From Rhodospirillaceae bacterium (GTDB taxonomy: Bacteria; Pseudomonadota; Alphaproteobacteria; UBA828): a stretch of 7,713 nucleotides of DNA. Numbering within the stretch: position 1 is the first letter of the stretch; each line of letters starts with the position of its first letter. The DNA lies in assembly GCA_028819955.1 (NCBI GenBank), contig JAPPKP010000375.1:1-7713 (forward strand), written 5' to 3'. The notes beneath the pieces were generated by a model. It worked only from the letters and a program-made list of their open reading frames with translations, was not told the origin of the DNA and did not search any database. Shown here one piece after another: positions 1-6,737 of the stretch. Both the position numbers and the translations under genes were made by a program.

Positions 1-73
1 CCTCCCCCGACGGGCGCACATGCACGTCGAGCCGATCCTTCGCCACATCGATGCCTACGAACATCTGTTCCAT
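1..73 (-). CDS. IS110-family transposase, N-terminal fragment (runs off window)
   Basis: Read on the minus strand from an ATG at 73-71, the frame gives MEQMFVGIDVAKDRLDVHV followed by RPSGE, and it continues past base 1. The 'VGIDVAKDxLDV' opening is the hallmark of the DEDD (RuvC-like) domain of IS110/IS1111 transposases; the Asp in GID is the first catalytic acidic residue. A purine-rich ribosome site (AAGGAAGGG, about 76-84 on the complement) sits just upstream of the ATG. Only about 24 residues are visible, so intactness, the C-terminal catalytic serine domain and subgroup (IS110 or IS1111) cannot be judged. Known for the family: site-specific recombinases, some guided by a bridge RNA encoded in the element's own non-coding end. 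The fragment is short, but the motif is very specific. Confidence 0.85.
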   Translation of the reverse strand, partial: MEQMFVGIDVAKDRLDVHVRPSGE

Positions 74-233
74 CACCCTTCCTTGCGAATGCGGTCTCGC
101 CGAGCGGACCAAGCGACTGTTCGGGTTCACAGGAACAGCGGACGGGGAGCCATGCTCACCCACGGTCTTCGAGACCAATGGTGGTTCGGTCTCCCGCCCG
201 CGCCCAACGCCGCCACAATAAACCCGACGGCCA
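74..233 (-). ncRNA. candidate bridge-RNA region in the left end of the IS110 element
   Basis: No convincing gene lies in the 303 bp between the transposase start and the kinase stop at 377. The transposase-proximal part has RNA-like folding features on the minus strand. One is a hairpin at 93-110 (GGTC-CGC stem, TCG loop, GCG-GACC return arm with one bulged A). Another is a perfect 5-bp hairpin at 164-176 (GGTCT/AGACC around a 3-nt loop). The hexamer GGTCTC or its complement recurs at 93, 171, 188 and 327. In IS110-group elements the bridge RNA is encoded upstream of the transposase in the left end, which matches this position and strand. No guide loops were identified, so this call rests on location plus hairpins. 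Confidence 0.35.
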
Positions 234-291
234 GGGAATGAGATACAAGATACAAGATACAAGGGAATGAGATACAAGATACAAGATACAA
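234..291. repeat. two tandem 29-bp units, each containing three GATACAA heptamers
   Basis: Two exact, adjacent 29-bp units (234-262 and 263-291) each consist of GGGAATGA followed by three head-to-tail GATACAA heptamers. That gives six heptamers, at 242, 249, 256, 271, 278 and 285. The tract is strikingly AT-rich within a GC-rich surrounding. It is non-coding in any plausible gene; on the minus strand it reads as TTGTATC repeats. It sits between the IS110 left end and the kinase 3' end. Whether it belongs to the host intergenic region, marks the IS target, or lies inside the element is unknown. Confidence 0.95.
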
Positions 292-376
292 GGTGGGGGC
301 ATCCGGGCCGCACTGAATGCAAACAGGAGACCGTGCGGCGACCGCGTCCGATCGGATGATACTTTGGTGAGGTCCG

Positions 377-1396
377 CTACGACCTGAGATACGCCTCCGC
401 GAGGGTACACGCGAGCTCGGCCACCTCGGACGCCAGGCTCTGCGCGCTCGCGGTTTCCGAGCGTGTGTGGACCCAACCCAAGTAGCTGAAAGCGCGCACG
501 AGCTCGAAGAGCGGCATGTGGGCGAGTTCCTCGTCCGGCAGGTCGCGCGCGCCGCGGTAGCCTTCGACGACGCCTGCGCGGATCGCCTCGGCAACGTCGC
601 TGCCGTGATAGATGGTCCAGACCGTCGCCAGGTCGAAGAGGTGCCAGCCGAAGCCGCAATCGTCGAAATCGAGGGGGATCACCCGGTCGCCGTCGAGCAG
701 CATGTTGTCGAGGTTGAAGTCGGCGTGAATCAGGCCGTAGCGCCGGGGCGAGCGGCCATATGCCGTGAGCGCTTCGCCTGCCCTTGCGCGGGCACGCTCG
801 ATCAGCCGGCGTTCCTCGGCACCCAATACGGCGGCTTCCCAGAACCGGCCCCAGAGAGGGTCCGGGCCGATCAGCCCCTCGCGGTCCCAGGCATGACGGG
901 TGAAGCCGGCCGGCAACGCCCACGCTTCGGTCTGGTTGTGAAGACGGGCGCAGAGCTGGCCGACCCCGACGAAGACCGCGTGCACGTCATGGATTGCCGG
1001 GTTGAGCCCGTCCTCCAGGGTGCCGATGGGGATACCCGGCATCCAGGTCAGCATGTCCACCTGGCGCGGCTCCGGCACGCCCCTGCCTTGCACCGTCTCG
1101 AACCGCTTACCGCTCGCGCTCGGGATCACCGCCGGCACGTCGACACCCTCGGCGTCCAGCGCATCGATCCAGGCAAGCTCGGAGCGGAGCCCCGCGTCGC
1201 TGTGGTAGCCGTGGCGGTGAACGCGGAGCACCGCGTCGCGCCCATCGGCTGCGACCACGCGGAAGACCGCATTCTCGCGGTATTTGACGATCTGGGGCTC
1301 GCAATCCCCCACGCCCCAGCGCAGCAGCGCCTCCCGTGCGAGCGCGCGCAGGCGTTCGGCCCGCTTATCGAGCGGCAGGCGATAGAAATCGGTCAT
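377..1396 (-). CDS. APH-fold small-molecule kinase (hydroxylysine kinase/homoserine kinase-like)
   Basis: A 339-residue protein of the aminoglycoside phosphotransferase/choline-kinase superfamily. The Brenner-type catalytic loop LIHADFNLDNML (222-233) carries the presumed base D226 and N231. It is followed by the metal-binding PLDFDDCGFGW (241-251, D243). The usual nucleotide-binding beta-3 lysine appears as an arginine (AVLRVHRHGYHS, R58). I chose the ATG at 1396 because it follows the upstream aminotransferase stop by 10 nt; the longer start at 1459 would overlap that gene by 53 bp. The two genes form a tight operon. Known: APH kinases of this type pair with ETNPPL/PHYKPL-class phospho-lyases, as mammalian hydroxylysine kinase does with 5-phosphohydroxylysine phospho-lyase. 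Inference: it phosphorylates the hydroxyl of an amino alcohol in the cytoplasm. It is unlikely to be a resistance enzyme. The exact substrate is not readable. Confidence 0.85.
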   Translation of the reverse strand: MTDFYRLPLDKRAERLRALAREALLRWGVGDCEPQIVKYRENAVFRVVAADGRDAVLRVHRHGYHSDAGLRSELAWIDALDAEGVDVPAVIPSASGKRFETVQGRGVPEPRQVDMLTWMPGIPIGTLEDGLNPAIHDVHAVFVGVGQLCARLHNQTEAWALPAGFTRHAWDREGLIGPDPLWGRFWEAAVLGAEERRLIERARARAGEALTAYGRSPRRYGLIHADFNLDNMLLDGDRVIPLDFDDCGFGWHLFDLATVWTIYHGSDVAEAIRAGVVEGYRGARDLPDEELAHMPLFELVRAFSYLGWVHTRSETASAQSLASEVAELACTLAEAYLRS

Positions 1397-1406
1397 CGGC
1401 GCGCTG

Positions 1407-2663
1407 TCACGCGAGCGAATCGAGGGTTTCGTCGAGGGCTGCGAGAAGCTGGTCTGCATCCGCCGCGGAGAATGGCATGGGCGGCCGAATCTTCAGCACA
1501 TGGTCGTGCCGTCCGGTGCGGCTGATGAGCACGCCCCGCTCGCGCATGCCGTTCACGGCGGCCCTGGCCAGGTCCGGCGCCGGCGTCTCCCTGTCCCCGT
1601 CGGCGAAGAACGGAACGCCGGTGAAGAACCCCCGCCCGCGCGGTGCGCCGATCATCGCGTGCTTGTTGCCGAGAGCGAGCAGCCCCTCCTGCAGGTGCGC
1701 GCCAACCTTCCGCGCATTCTCCATCAGGCCTTCCTGCTCGATCACCTCCAGCACCGCGTGCCCCACCGCGCAGGACACCGGATTGCCGCCGAAGGTGTTG
1801 AAATACATCGCCTTGTCCGCGAAGTCGTCGATCAGGTCCGGCCTAGCGACGACGGCGGCCAGAGGATGGCCGTTGCCGAGCGGCTTGCCCAGGGTAACGA
1901 GGTCCGGCACGGCGTCGTAGAGCTGATGCCCCCACATCCCGGCGCCCGTGCGGCCCAGGCCCGGCTGCACCTCGTCCGCGACGTAGAGCCCGCCGGCGTC
2001 ACGGGTGAGCGCGACGGCCTGCTCGACGTAACCTTCGGGCACCGCCGGCATGCCCTCGGTCGCGAAGATCGTGTCGAAGAAGATCGCGGCGGGCTTCATG
2101 CCGGCCTCGGCCATGGAGGCGATGGCGGCCTCCACCTCGGCCACCGCCTCTGCCGGGTCGTCATCGGCCTCCGGCACCCTGATCGTGCGCACCCTGGGGT
2201 CGATCCCCTCGGGCATCTCGAACGCGGTGCAGAGCCCGGCGACGACGGCGGAGTTCCCGTGGTAGCAGAAGTCTGTGACGATGACGCCCTCGTTGCCGCT
2301 GCAGGCGCGGGCCATTCTGAGCGCGAGCTCGCTGGCTTCGGTCCCGGAGCAGACGAGCGATACGCGGGAGAGCTCGTCCGCGAAGGTTGCCGTCAGCGCC
2401 TCTCCATAGTCGAGGATGCGCTCGTCCAGGTAGCGGGTGGAGAGATTGAGCCGACCGGCCTGGTCCGCCAGCGCCTCCACCACATGGGGATGGCAATGGC
2501 CGACGTGGGGCACGTTGTTGTAGGCGTCGAGGTAGACCCGCCCGTCGCTGTCCCAAACCCGGGCCCCCTCCCCCTTCACCAGGTGAAGGGGCCGGTCGTA
2601 GAAGAGCGGCGCGCCGGCGCCGAGCAGCCGATGCCGCCGATCGAGCAGCGTGTCCTCAGACAT
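1407..2663 (-). CDS. PLP-dependent phospho-lyase, class III aminotransferase fold (ETNPPL/PHYKPL-like)
   Basis: A 418-residue fold-type I PLP enzyme. Landmarks are YLDAYNNVPHVGHCHPHVV (44-62), the phosphate-binding SGTEA (106-110), YHG (134-136), the cofactor aspartate in ADEVQPGLGR (D230), and the Schiff-base lysine K260 in TLGKPLGNGHP. YFNTFGGNPVSCAVG (287-301) and VLKIRPPM (389-396) follow. NNVxHVGHCHP, GKPxGNGHP and FNTxGGNPVSCAVG closely match vertebrate ethanolamine-phosphate and 5-phosphohydroxylysine phospho-lyases rather than ordinary omega-aminotransferases. Expected reaction: a phosphorylated amino alcohol goes to aldehyde, ammonia and phosphate. The ATG at 2663 (MSEDTLL) gives the family's usual N-terminus; the in-frame start 16 codons upstream adds an unconserved tail. 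It is the first gene of an operon with the downstream kinase, which would make its substrate. A true transaminase acting on a related amine remains possible. Confidence 0.85.
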   Translation of the reverse strand: MSEDTLLDRRHRLLGAGAPLFYDRPLHLVKGEGARVWDSDGRVYLDAYNNVPHVGHCHPHVVEALADQAGRLNLSTRYLDERILDYGEALTATFADELSRVSLVCSGTEASELALRMARACSGNEGVIVTDFCYHGNSAVVAGLCTAFEMPEGIDPRVRTIRVPEADDDPAEAVAEVEAAIASMAEAGMKPAAIFFDTIFATEGMPAVPEGYVEQAVALTRDAGGLYVADEVQPGLGRTGAGMWGHQLYDAVPDLVTLGKPLGNGHPLAAVVARPDLIDDFADKAMYFNTFGGNPVSCAVGHAVLEVIEQEGLMENARKVGAHLQEGLLALGNKHAMIGAPRGRGFFTGVPFFADGDRETPAPDLARAAVNGMRERGVLISRTGRHDHVLKIRPPMPFSAADADQLLAALDETLDSLA

Positions 2664-2724
2664 GGTCGGGATCCTCGCGTGACGGCCGGTGGAGACTCGG
2701 CCGCTATTCAATGGGACGGTTCGC

Positions 2725-2755
2725 CTTTACCCGCGGGCACGGGCCGGGCTAGAGA
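2725..2755 (+). promoter_or_regulatory. weak candidate promoter for the ABC ATPase gene
   Basis: In the 98-bp divergent spacer (2664-2761), TTTACC at 2726-2731 matches the -35 consensus at four of six positions. TAGAGA at 2750-2755 matches the -10 at three of six, with an 18-bp spacing. Transcription would begin at about 2762, the A of the ATG, implying a leaderless transcript. This agrees with the absence of a clear Shine-Dalgarno sequence before that gene. No convincing promoter was found for the opposite, phospho-lyase direction. Confidence 0.28.
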
Positions 2756-2761
2756 CATGTC

Positions 2762-3529
2762 ATGAGCATTACGGTCACGGCGCGCGGCTTGGTCAAGGCG
2801 TTCGACGGCAAGCCGGTGCTGCGCGGGATCGATCTCGACGTGCCGGAGGGGCGCTCGACCGTGCTTGTCGGGCCCTCGTCGAGCGGCAAGTCCGTATTGC
2901 TGAAGTGCCTGCTCGGGCTGATGCCGATGGATGGCGGCAGCGTCCGCTATGGCGACACCGATCTCGCGACTCTCGACAAGAACAGGCTGGAGCGCCTGAT
3001 GCGCGACGTCGGTGTCCTGTTTCAGCAGAACGCGCTCTTCGACAGCCTCACCGTGTGGGAGAACGTGGCCTTCACCCTGATTCACGGCCAGGGCATGGCG
3101 CGGCGGGCCGCCAGGCAGCGGGCGCTGGAGACCATCGCGTCGGTGGGCCTCAAGCCCGACGTCGCCGACCTGTCGCCGGCCGAGCTTTCCGGCGGCATGC
3201 AGAAGCGCGTCGCGCTCGGCCGCGCGATCGCCGCCGAACCCCGGTTCCTCGTGCTCGACGACCCGACCGCCGGCCTCGACCCGATCCTGACCGGCACGAT
3301 CGTCTCGCTCATTCGGGGCGCCATCGAACGTAGCGGCGCGACCGCGCTCACGGTCACGAGCGACATGGGCGTGGCGCGGGAGAGCTTCGACCGGCTCGCC
3401 ATGCTGCATGACGGAACGATCGTGTGGCAGGGCGCGGCCGACGATATCGACAAGAGCGGCAGCGCCCACCTGGATCAGCTGATCAACCAGCGCGCGGACG
3501 GCCCGATCCAGATGCGCATCACCGCCTGA
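2762..3529 (+). CDS. MlaF-like ABC transporter ATP-binding protein, orphan, with altered catalytic residues
   Basis: A 255-residue ABC ATPase. Walker A is GPSSSGKS (37-44), the Q-loop lies in LFQQNALFDSLTVWENVAF (87-104), and the signature is LSGGMQKRVALGRAI (142-156). Walker B/D-loop is FLVLDDPTAGLDP (162-174), and the C-terminus has the MlaF-style RLAMLHDGTIVWQG. The Q-loop stretch and the MQKR signature are typical of MlaF, the ATPase of the MlaFEDB phospholipid transporter that maintains outer-membrane asymmetry. Two oddities: the catalytic Glu after Walker B is Asp (D167), and the H-loop His is Ser (S200, in VTSDM). No MlaE permease or MlaD-type MCE gene adjoins it: the upstream gene is divergent and the downstream gene convergent. 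It is therefore an orphan ATPase whose partner membrane proteins must be elsewhere, or it has another role. No clear ribosome site precedes the ATG. Confidence 0.85.
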   Translation: MSITVTARGLVKAFDGKPVLRGIDLDVPEGRSTVLVGPSSSGKSVLLKCLLGLMPMDGGSVRYGDTDLATLDKNRLERLMRDVGVLFQQNALFDSLTVWENVAFTLIHGQGMARRAARQRALETIASVGLKPDVADLSPAELSGGMQKRVALGRAIAAEPRFLVLDDPTAGLDPILTGTIVSLIRGAIERSGATALTVTSDMGVARESFDRLAMLHDGTIVWQGAADDIDKSGSAHLDQLINQRADGPIQMRITA

Positions 3530-3534
3530 GCGCG

Positions 3535-3560
3535 CGGCGCCCGCCGGCAAGCGGCCGCCG
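3535..3560. terminator. GC-rich hairpin between convergent genes, possible bidirectional terminator
   Basis: A stem of nine base pairs with one C·C mismatch (3535-3544 pairs with 3551-3560) closes a 6-nt loop, CGGCAA. It fills most of the 45-bp gap between the stops of the convergent ABC ATPase and protease genes. There is no T-tract on either side, so it is not a textbook intrinsic terminator. Position favours a role in 3'-end formation or transcript protection. Confidence 0.4.
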
Positions 3561-3574
3561 GATACCCCTCGGGG

Positions 3575-4978
<1,404 letters not shown>

Positions 4979-5003
4979 CGAATCCTCCCTTGGATCGTTA
5001 GTC

Positions 5004-5043
5004 CCCAATGTGGCGATTATCTGGCGCAGGTCCAGTCCCAATG
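5004..5043 (-). promoter_or_regulatory. candidate degQ promoter region with direct repeat CCCAATG
   Basis: On the minus strand GATAAT (5021-5016) matches the -10 consensus at five of six positions and would give a leader of about 30 nt ahead of the strong degQ ribosome site. No good -35 is present: TTGGGA is only 14 bp away. The heptamer CCCAATG occurs twice, at 5004-5010 and 5037-5043, 33 bp apart (about three helical turns), bracketing the -10. This is compatible with an operator or an activator-dependent promoter. It does not match the sigma-E or EcfG consensus that would be expected for an envelope-stress gene. Confidence 0.3.
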
Positions 5044-5124
5044 AGCCGAAGAAGCGCCTACCCAGGCACATCGGCTGCTGACGTGGCCGCGGGTCGCATC
5101 CGGCCGTGCTAGGCTCGGGGCAAC

Positions 5125-5129
5125 AGGAG
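5125..5129 (+). promoter_or_regulatory. ribosome binding site deciding the GTG start of the deacetylase gene
   Basis: AGGAG at 5125-5129 lies 8 nt ahead of the GTG at 5138, supporting this non-ATG start. Further upstream, TAGGCT at 5110-5115 preceded by TG resembles an extended -10, but no -35 is visible, so the promoter call is weak. Confidence 0.7.
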
Positions 5130-5137
5130 TACAGGCT

Positions 5138-6070
5138 GTGGCGAAGACGATCTATTTCAGCCATCCCGTATGCGCGGACCACGACCCCGGCGCGCGTCAC
5201 CCGGAGTCGGGCGCGCGGTTGGGCGCAATCGACGATGCGCTTGCCGCCGATGCGTTCGCGGCGCTCGATCGCCGCGAGGCGCCGATGGGCGAGGCCGAGA
5301 TCCTCGCCTGGGCGCACGACCAGCGGCTGGTGGACGCCATCCTCGCCAACGTGCCCGACGAAGGGCGCGTCGCCATCGACGCCGACACGGTACTGTCGCC
5401 CGCCTCAGGCGAAGCGGCGCGGCGGGCGGCGGGCGCGGTCGCGGCTGCGGTGGACGCGGTCTTCGCCGGCGAGGCGAACAACGCCTTCTGCGCGGTGCGC
5501 CCGCCGGGCCACCACGCCGAGCCCCGCCGGCCGATGGGGTTCTGCCTCTTCAACAACGTCGTGATCGGGGCCGAGCGGGCGCGGCGCGCCCACGGCTGCA
5601 CGCGCATCGCCGTGGTCGACTTCGACGTCCACCACGGCAACGGCACGCAGGCCGCGTTCGAGCAGGACGGCGACCTCTTCTTCGGCTCCACCCATCAGTG
5701 GCCGCTCTATCCGGGCACCGGTGCCGCGAGCGAGACCGGCGTCGGCAACATCGTCAACGCGCCGCTCTCGCCGGGGACGGGCTCGGCAGGGTTCCGCGAT
5801 GCGATGGAGAGCCGGATGCTGCCGGCGCTCCGCGCGCACCGGCCGGAGCTGATCCTCATCTCCGCCGGCTTCGATGCGCACCGCGACGATCCGCTGGCGA
5901 ACCTGGAGCTGGTCGAGGACGACTATCGCTGGATCACCACGGAGCTGACCCGGCTTGCGGGCGAGGTGTGCGACGGGCGTGTGGTCTCGACCCTGGAGGG
6001 CGGCTACAACCTCAACGCCCTCGGCGCCAGCGCCGCCGCCCACGTCGAGACGCTGATGGCGGCGGACTAA
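5138..6070 (+). CDS. histone deacetylase family protein (class II type, acetylpolyamine amidohydrolase-like)
   Basis: A 310-residue arginase/deacetylase-fold zinc hydrolase starting at GTG. Diagnostic parts are PGARHPESGARL (17-28), RPPGHHAEPRRPMGFCLFNN (121-140) with the tandem catalytic histidines H125 and H126, and VVDFDVHHGNGTQ (159-171) with zinc ligands D163 and H165. ISAGFDAHRDDPL (241-253) carries the third ligand D246, and LEGGYNL (286-292) carries the transition-state tyrosine Y290. All catalytic residues are present and the length is typical of bacterial members. Known family activity: removal of acetyl groups from acetyl-lysine, acetylpolyamines or similar amides, in the cytoplasm. 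Y290 (rather than the His of class IIa enzymes) predicts an active deacetylase. The gene stands alone: divergent from degQ, with its TAA overlapping the stop of the convergent bolA. Nothing nearby indicates the substrate. Confidence 0.92.
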   Translation: MAKTIYFSHPVCADHDPGARHPESGARLGAIDDALAADAFAALDRREAPMGEAEILAWAHDQRLVDAILANVPDEGRVAIDADTVLSPASGEAARRAAGAVAAAVDAVFAGEANNAFCAVRPPGHHAEPRRPMGFCLFNNVVIGAERARRAHGCTRIAVVDFDVHHGNGTQAAFEQDGDLFFGSTHQWPLYPGTGAASETGVGNIVNAPLSPGTGSAGFRDAMESRMLPALRAHRPELILISAGFDAHRDDPLANLELVEDDYRWITTELTRLAGEVCDGRVVSTLEGGYNLNALGASAAAHVETLMAAD

Positions 6071-6366
6071 GCCGCAGCGTCCTCCTCGGGCGTGACGGTC
6101 CTGAGCGCGAGCGCGTGCACGTCGGTGCGCAGCTCGTCTTCGAGCACGCTGTAGACCAGGCGCTGGCGCGCGACCCGGGAGAGACCGGCGAACCGCTCGG
6201 AGGCGATCTCGACGATGAAGTGGCTCTCGCCCTCGGGCCGCGCGCCGGCATGGCCCGCATGGCGCGCGGAATCGTCCACGATGTCGAGGCGGCTCGGCGC
6301 CAGCGCCTCGCTCAGCTTTTGGCGGATCACGGCCTGAACGCGCCCGCCTTGGCCCTCACCCGCCAT
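6067..6366 (-). CDS. BolA-family protein at the end of the monooxygenase operon
   Basis: A 99-residue BolA/IbaG-fold protein. The conserved parts are DDSARHAGHAG (31-41), GESHFIVEIASERFAGLSR (46-64), the helix RVARQRLV (64-71) and VHALALRTVTPEE (83-95) with the invariant H84, a candidate iron-sulfur ligand shared with monothiol glutaredoxins. The start at 6366 lies 41 nt after the effector gene's stop, with a weak GAGG ahead of it. The TAG overlaps the TAA of the convergent deacetylase gene (shared bases 6067-6070). Known: BolA proteins with Grx4-type glutaredoxins take part in iron-sulfur cluster trafficking, and E. coli BolA also acts in stress morphology and regulation. Inference: same-strand placement behind genes for an iron-sulfur ferredoxin and a di-iron hydroxylase suggests a metallocluster support role, but simple adjacency cannot be excluded. 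No glutaredoxin is visible. Confidence 0.92.
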   Translation of the reverse strand: MAGEGQGGRVQAVIRQKLSEALAPSRLDIVDDSARHAGHAGARPEGESHFIVEIASERFAGLSRVARQRLVYSVLEDELRTDVHALALRTVTPEEDAAA

Positions 6367-6407
6367 GCCTCAGCCCGATGCCGGTCCTGCACGACGATGG
6401 CGGGCCA

Positions 6408-6713
6408 CTACAACCGCTTCTCGAAGTAGAAGCGCATGGTGTCGTCGGTGGTCTCGATCCGGCCCGAGAACGAGCTGAGGTTGACCTCCAGCTCCGCGAT
6501 CTTGAACGGCCGGCCGAGCACCCGCGCCACGGTCTCGGCCCGCACCACGCACTCGCCCTCCGTCTCCGCCCTGACGTAGGCGACCCGGTCCTCGACCCTG
6601 AACTCCTTGCCCGGGTTGTCCTCCTGCAGGGCCTCGACCACGGCGTCGGCGACCTCGCCGGCGCGCAGCACCGGGCCCACCGCGTTCCTGCGGGCCGCCT
6701 GGTCAGCGCTCAT
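6408..6713 (-). CDS. tmoD: monooxygenase effector (coupling) protein, MmoB/DmpM family, TmoD-like
   Basis: A 101-residue protein of the MmoB/DmpM family. The N-terminal region NAVGPVLRAGEVADAVVEAL (10-29) and the downstream LEVNLSSFSGRI (75-86) followed by a short acidic and aromatic tail (DTMRFYF) match the effector subunits of toluene-4-monooxygenase-like systems. Such proteins carry no cofactor. They bind the di-iron hydroxylase and tune oxygen activation, coupling and regiospecificity. The start at 6713 has a strong ribosome site (GGAGGAG) and lies 24 nt after the Rieske ferredoxin stop. The order alpha, gamma, ferredoxin, effector equals tmoA-B-C-D. In known operons tmoE and tmoF follow, but here a bolA gene follows. 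The family call is firm; the symbol is by analogy, and the natural substrate (aromatic, alkene or isoprene) is not determined. Confidence 0.9.
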   Translation of the reverse strand: MSADQAARRNAVGPVLRAGEVADAVVEALQEDNPGKEFRVEDRVAYVRAETEGECVVRAETVARVLGRPFKIAELEVNLSSFSGRIETTDDTMRFYFEKRL

Positions 6714-6737
6714 CGCCGTCTCCTCCGCGCCGCGCCG

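Larger units (their letters stand above)
1..233 (-). mobile_element. IS110-family insertion sequence, left end (boundary approximate)
   Basis: The transposase start at 73 and about 160 bp of non-coding sequence behind it form the left part of an IS110-family element. The outer boundary is not resolved. These elements usually lack clear terminal inverted repeats and leave little or no target duplication, so I placed the edge where the GATACAA repeat tract begins at 234. The true edge could lie inside the repeat or further out, up to about 376. The rest of the element is outside the window. Confidence 0.55.

Noticed and set aside
234..291. The tandem repeat as a CRISPR fragment
   Set aside because: The units are directly adjacent with no unique spacers and contain internal heptamers, and no cas gene is present.
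347..356. Perfect palindrome TCCGATCGGA downstream of the kinase stop
   Set aside because: Ten bases with no loop and no T-tract do not support a terminator, and a single copy is no evidence for an operator. It may be chance in GC-rich DNA.
156..923. Minus-strand 255-codon frame containing CILYLVS-type repeats
   Set aside because: The repeated peptide is only the translation of the GATACAA tract, and the rest is an out-of-frame shadow of the kinase gene.
467..1525. Long plus-strand open frame (352 codons) opposite the kinase gene
   Set aside because: It is the antisense shadow of a gene with clear kinase motifs. The translation is His/Ala/Arg/Val-rich, has no recognisable domain, and runs through the kinase/lyase junction.
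1500..2765. Plus-strand open frame of 421 codons opposite the phospho-lyase
   Set aside because: High GC3 suppresses stops on the opposite strand. The PLP enzyme on the minus strand has all family motifs, while the plus-strand product looks like random GC-rich translation.
4979..5317. 113-codon N-terminal extension of the degQ frame
   Set aside because: The signal peptide and a strong ribosome site place the start at 4978. The extension has no protein-like features and runs into the divergent deacetylase gene.
5170..6429. 419-codon plus-strand frame overlapping the deacetylase and bolA genes
   Set aside because: The translation is an arginine-rich +1-frame shadow of the deacetylase gene, then reads antisense through bolA. 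It contains no domain.
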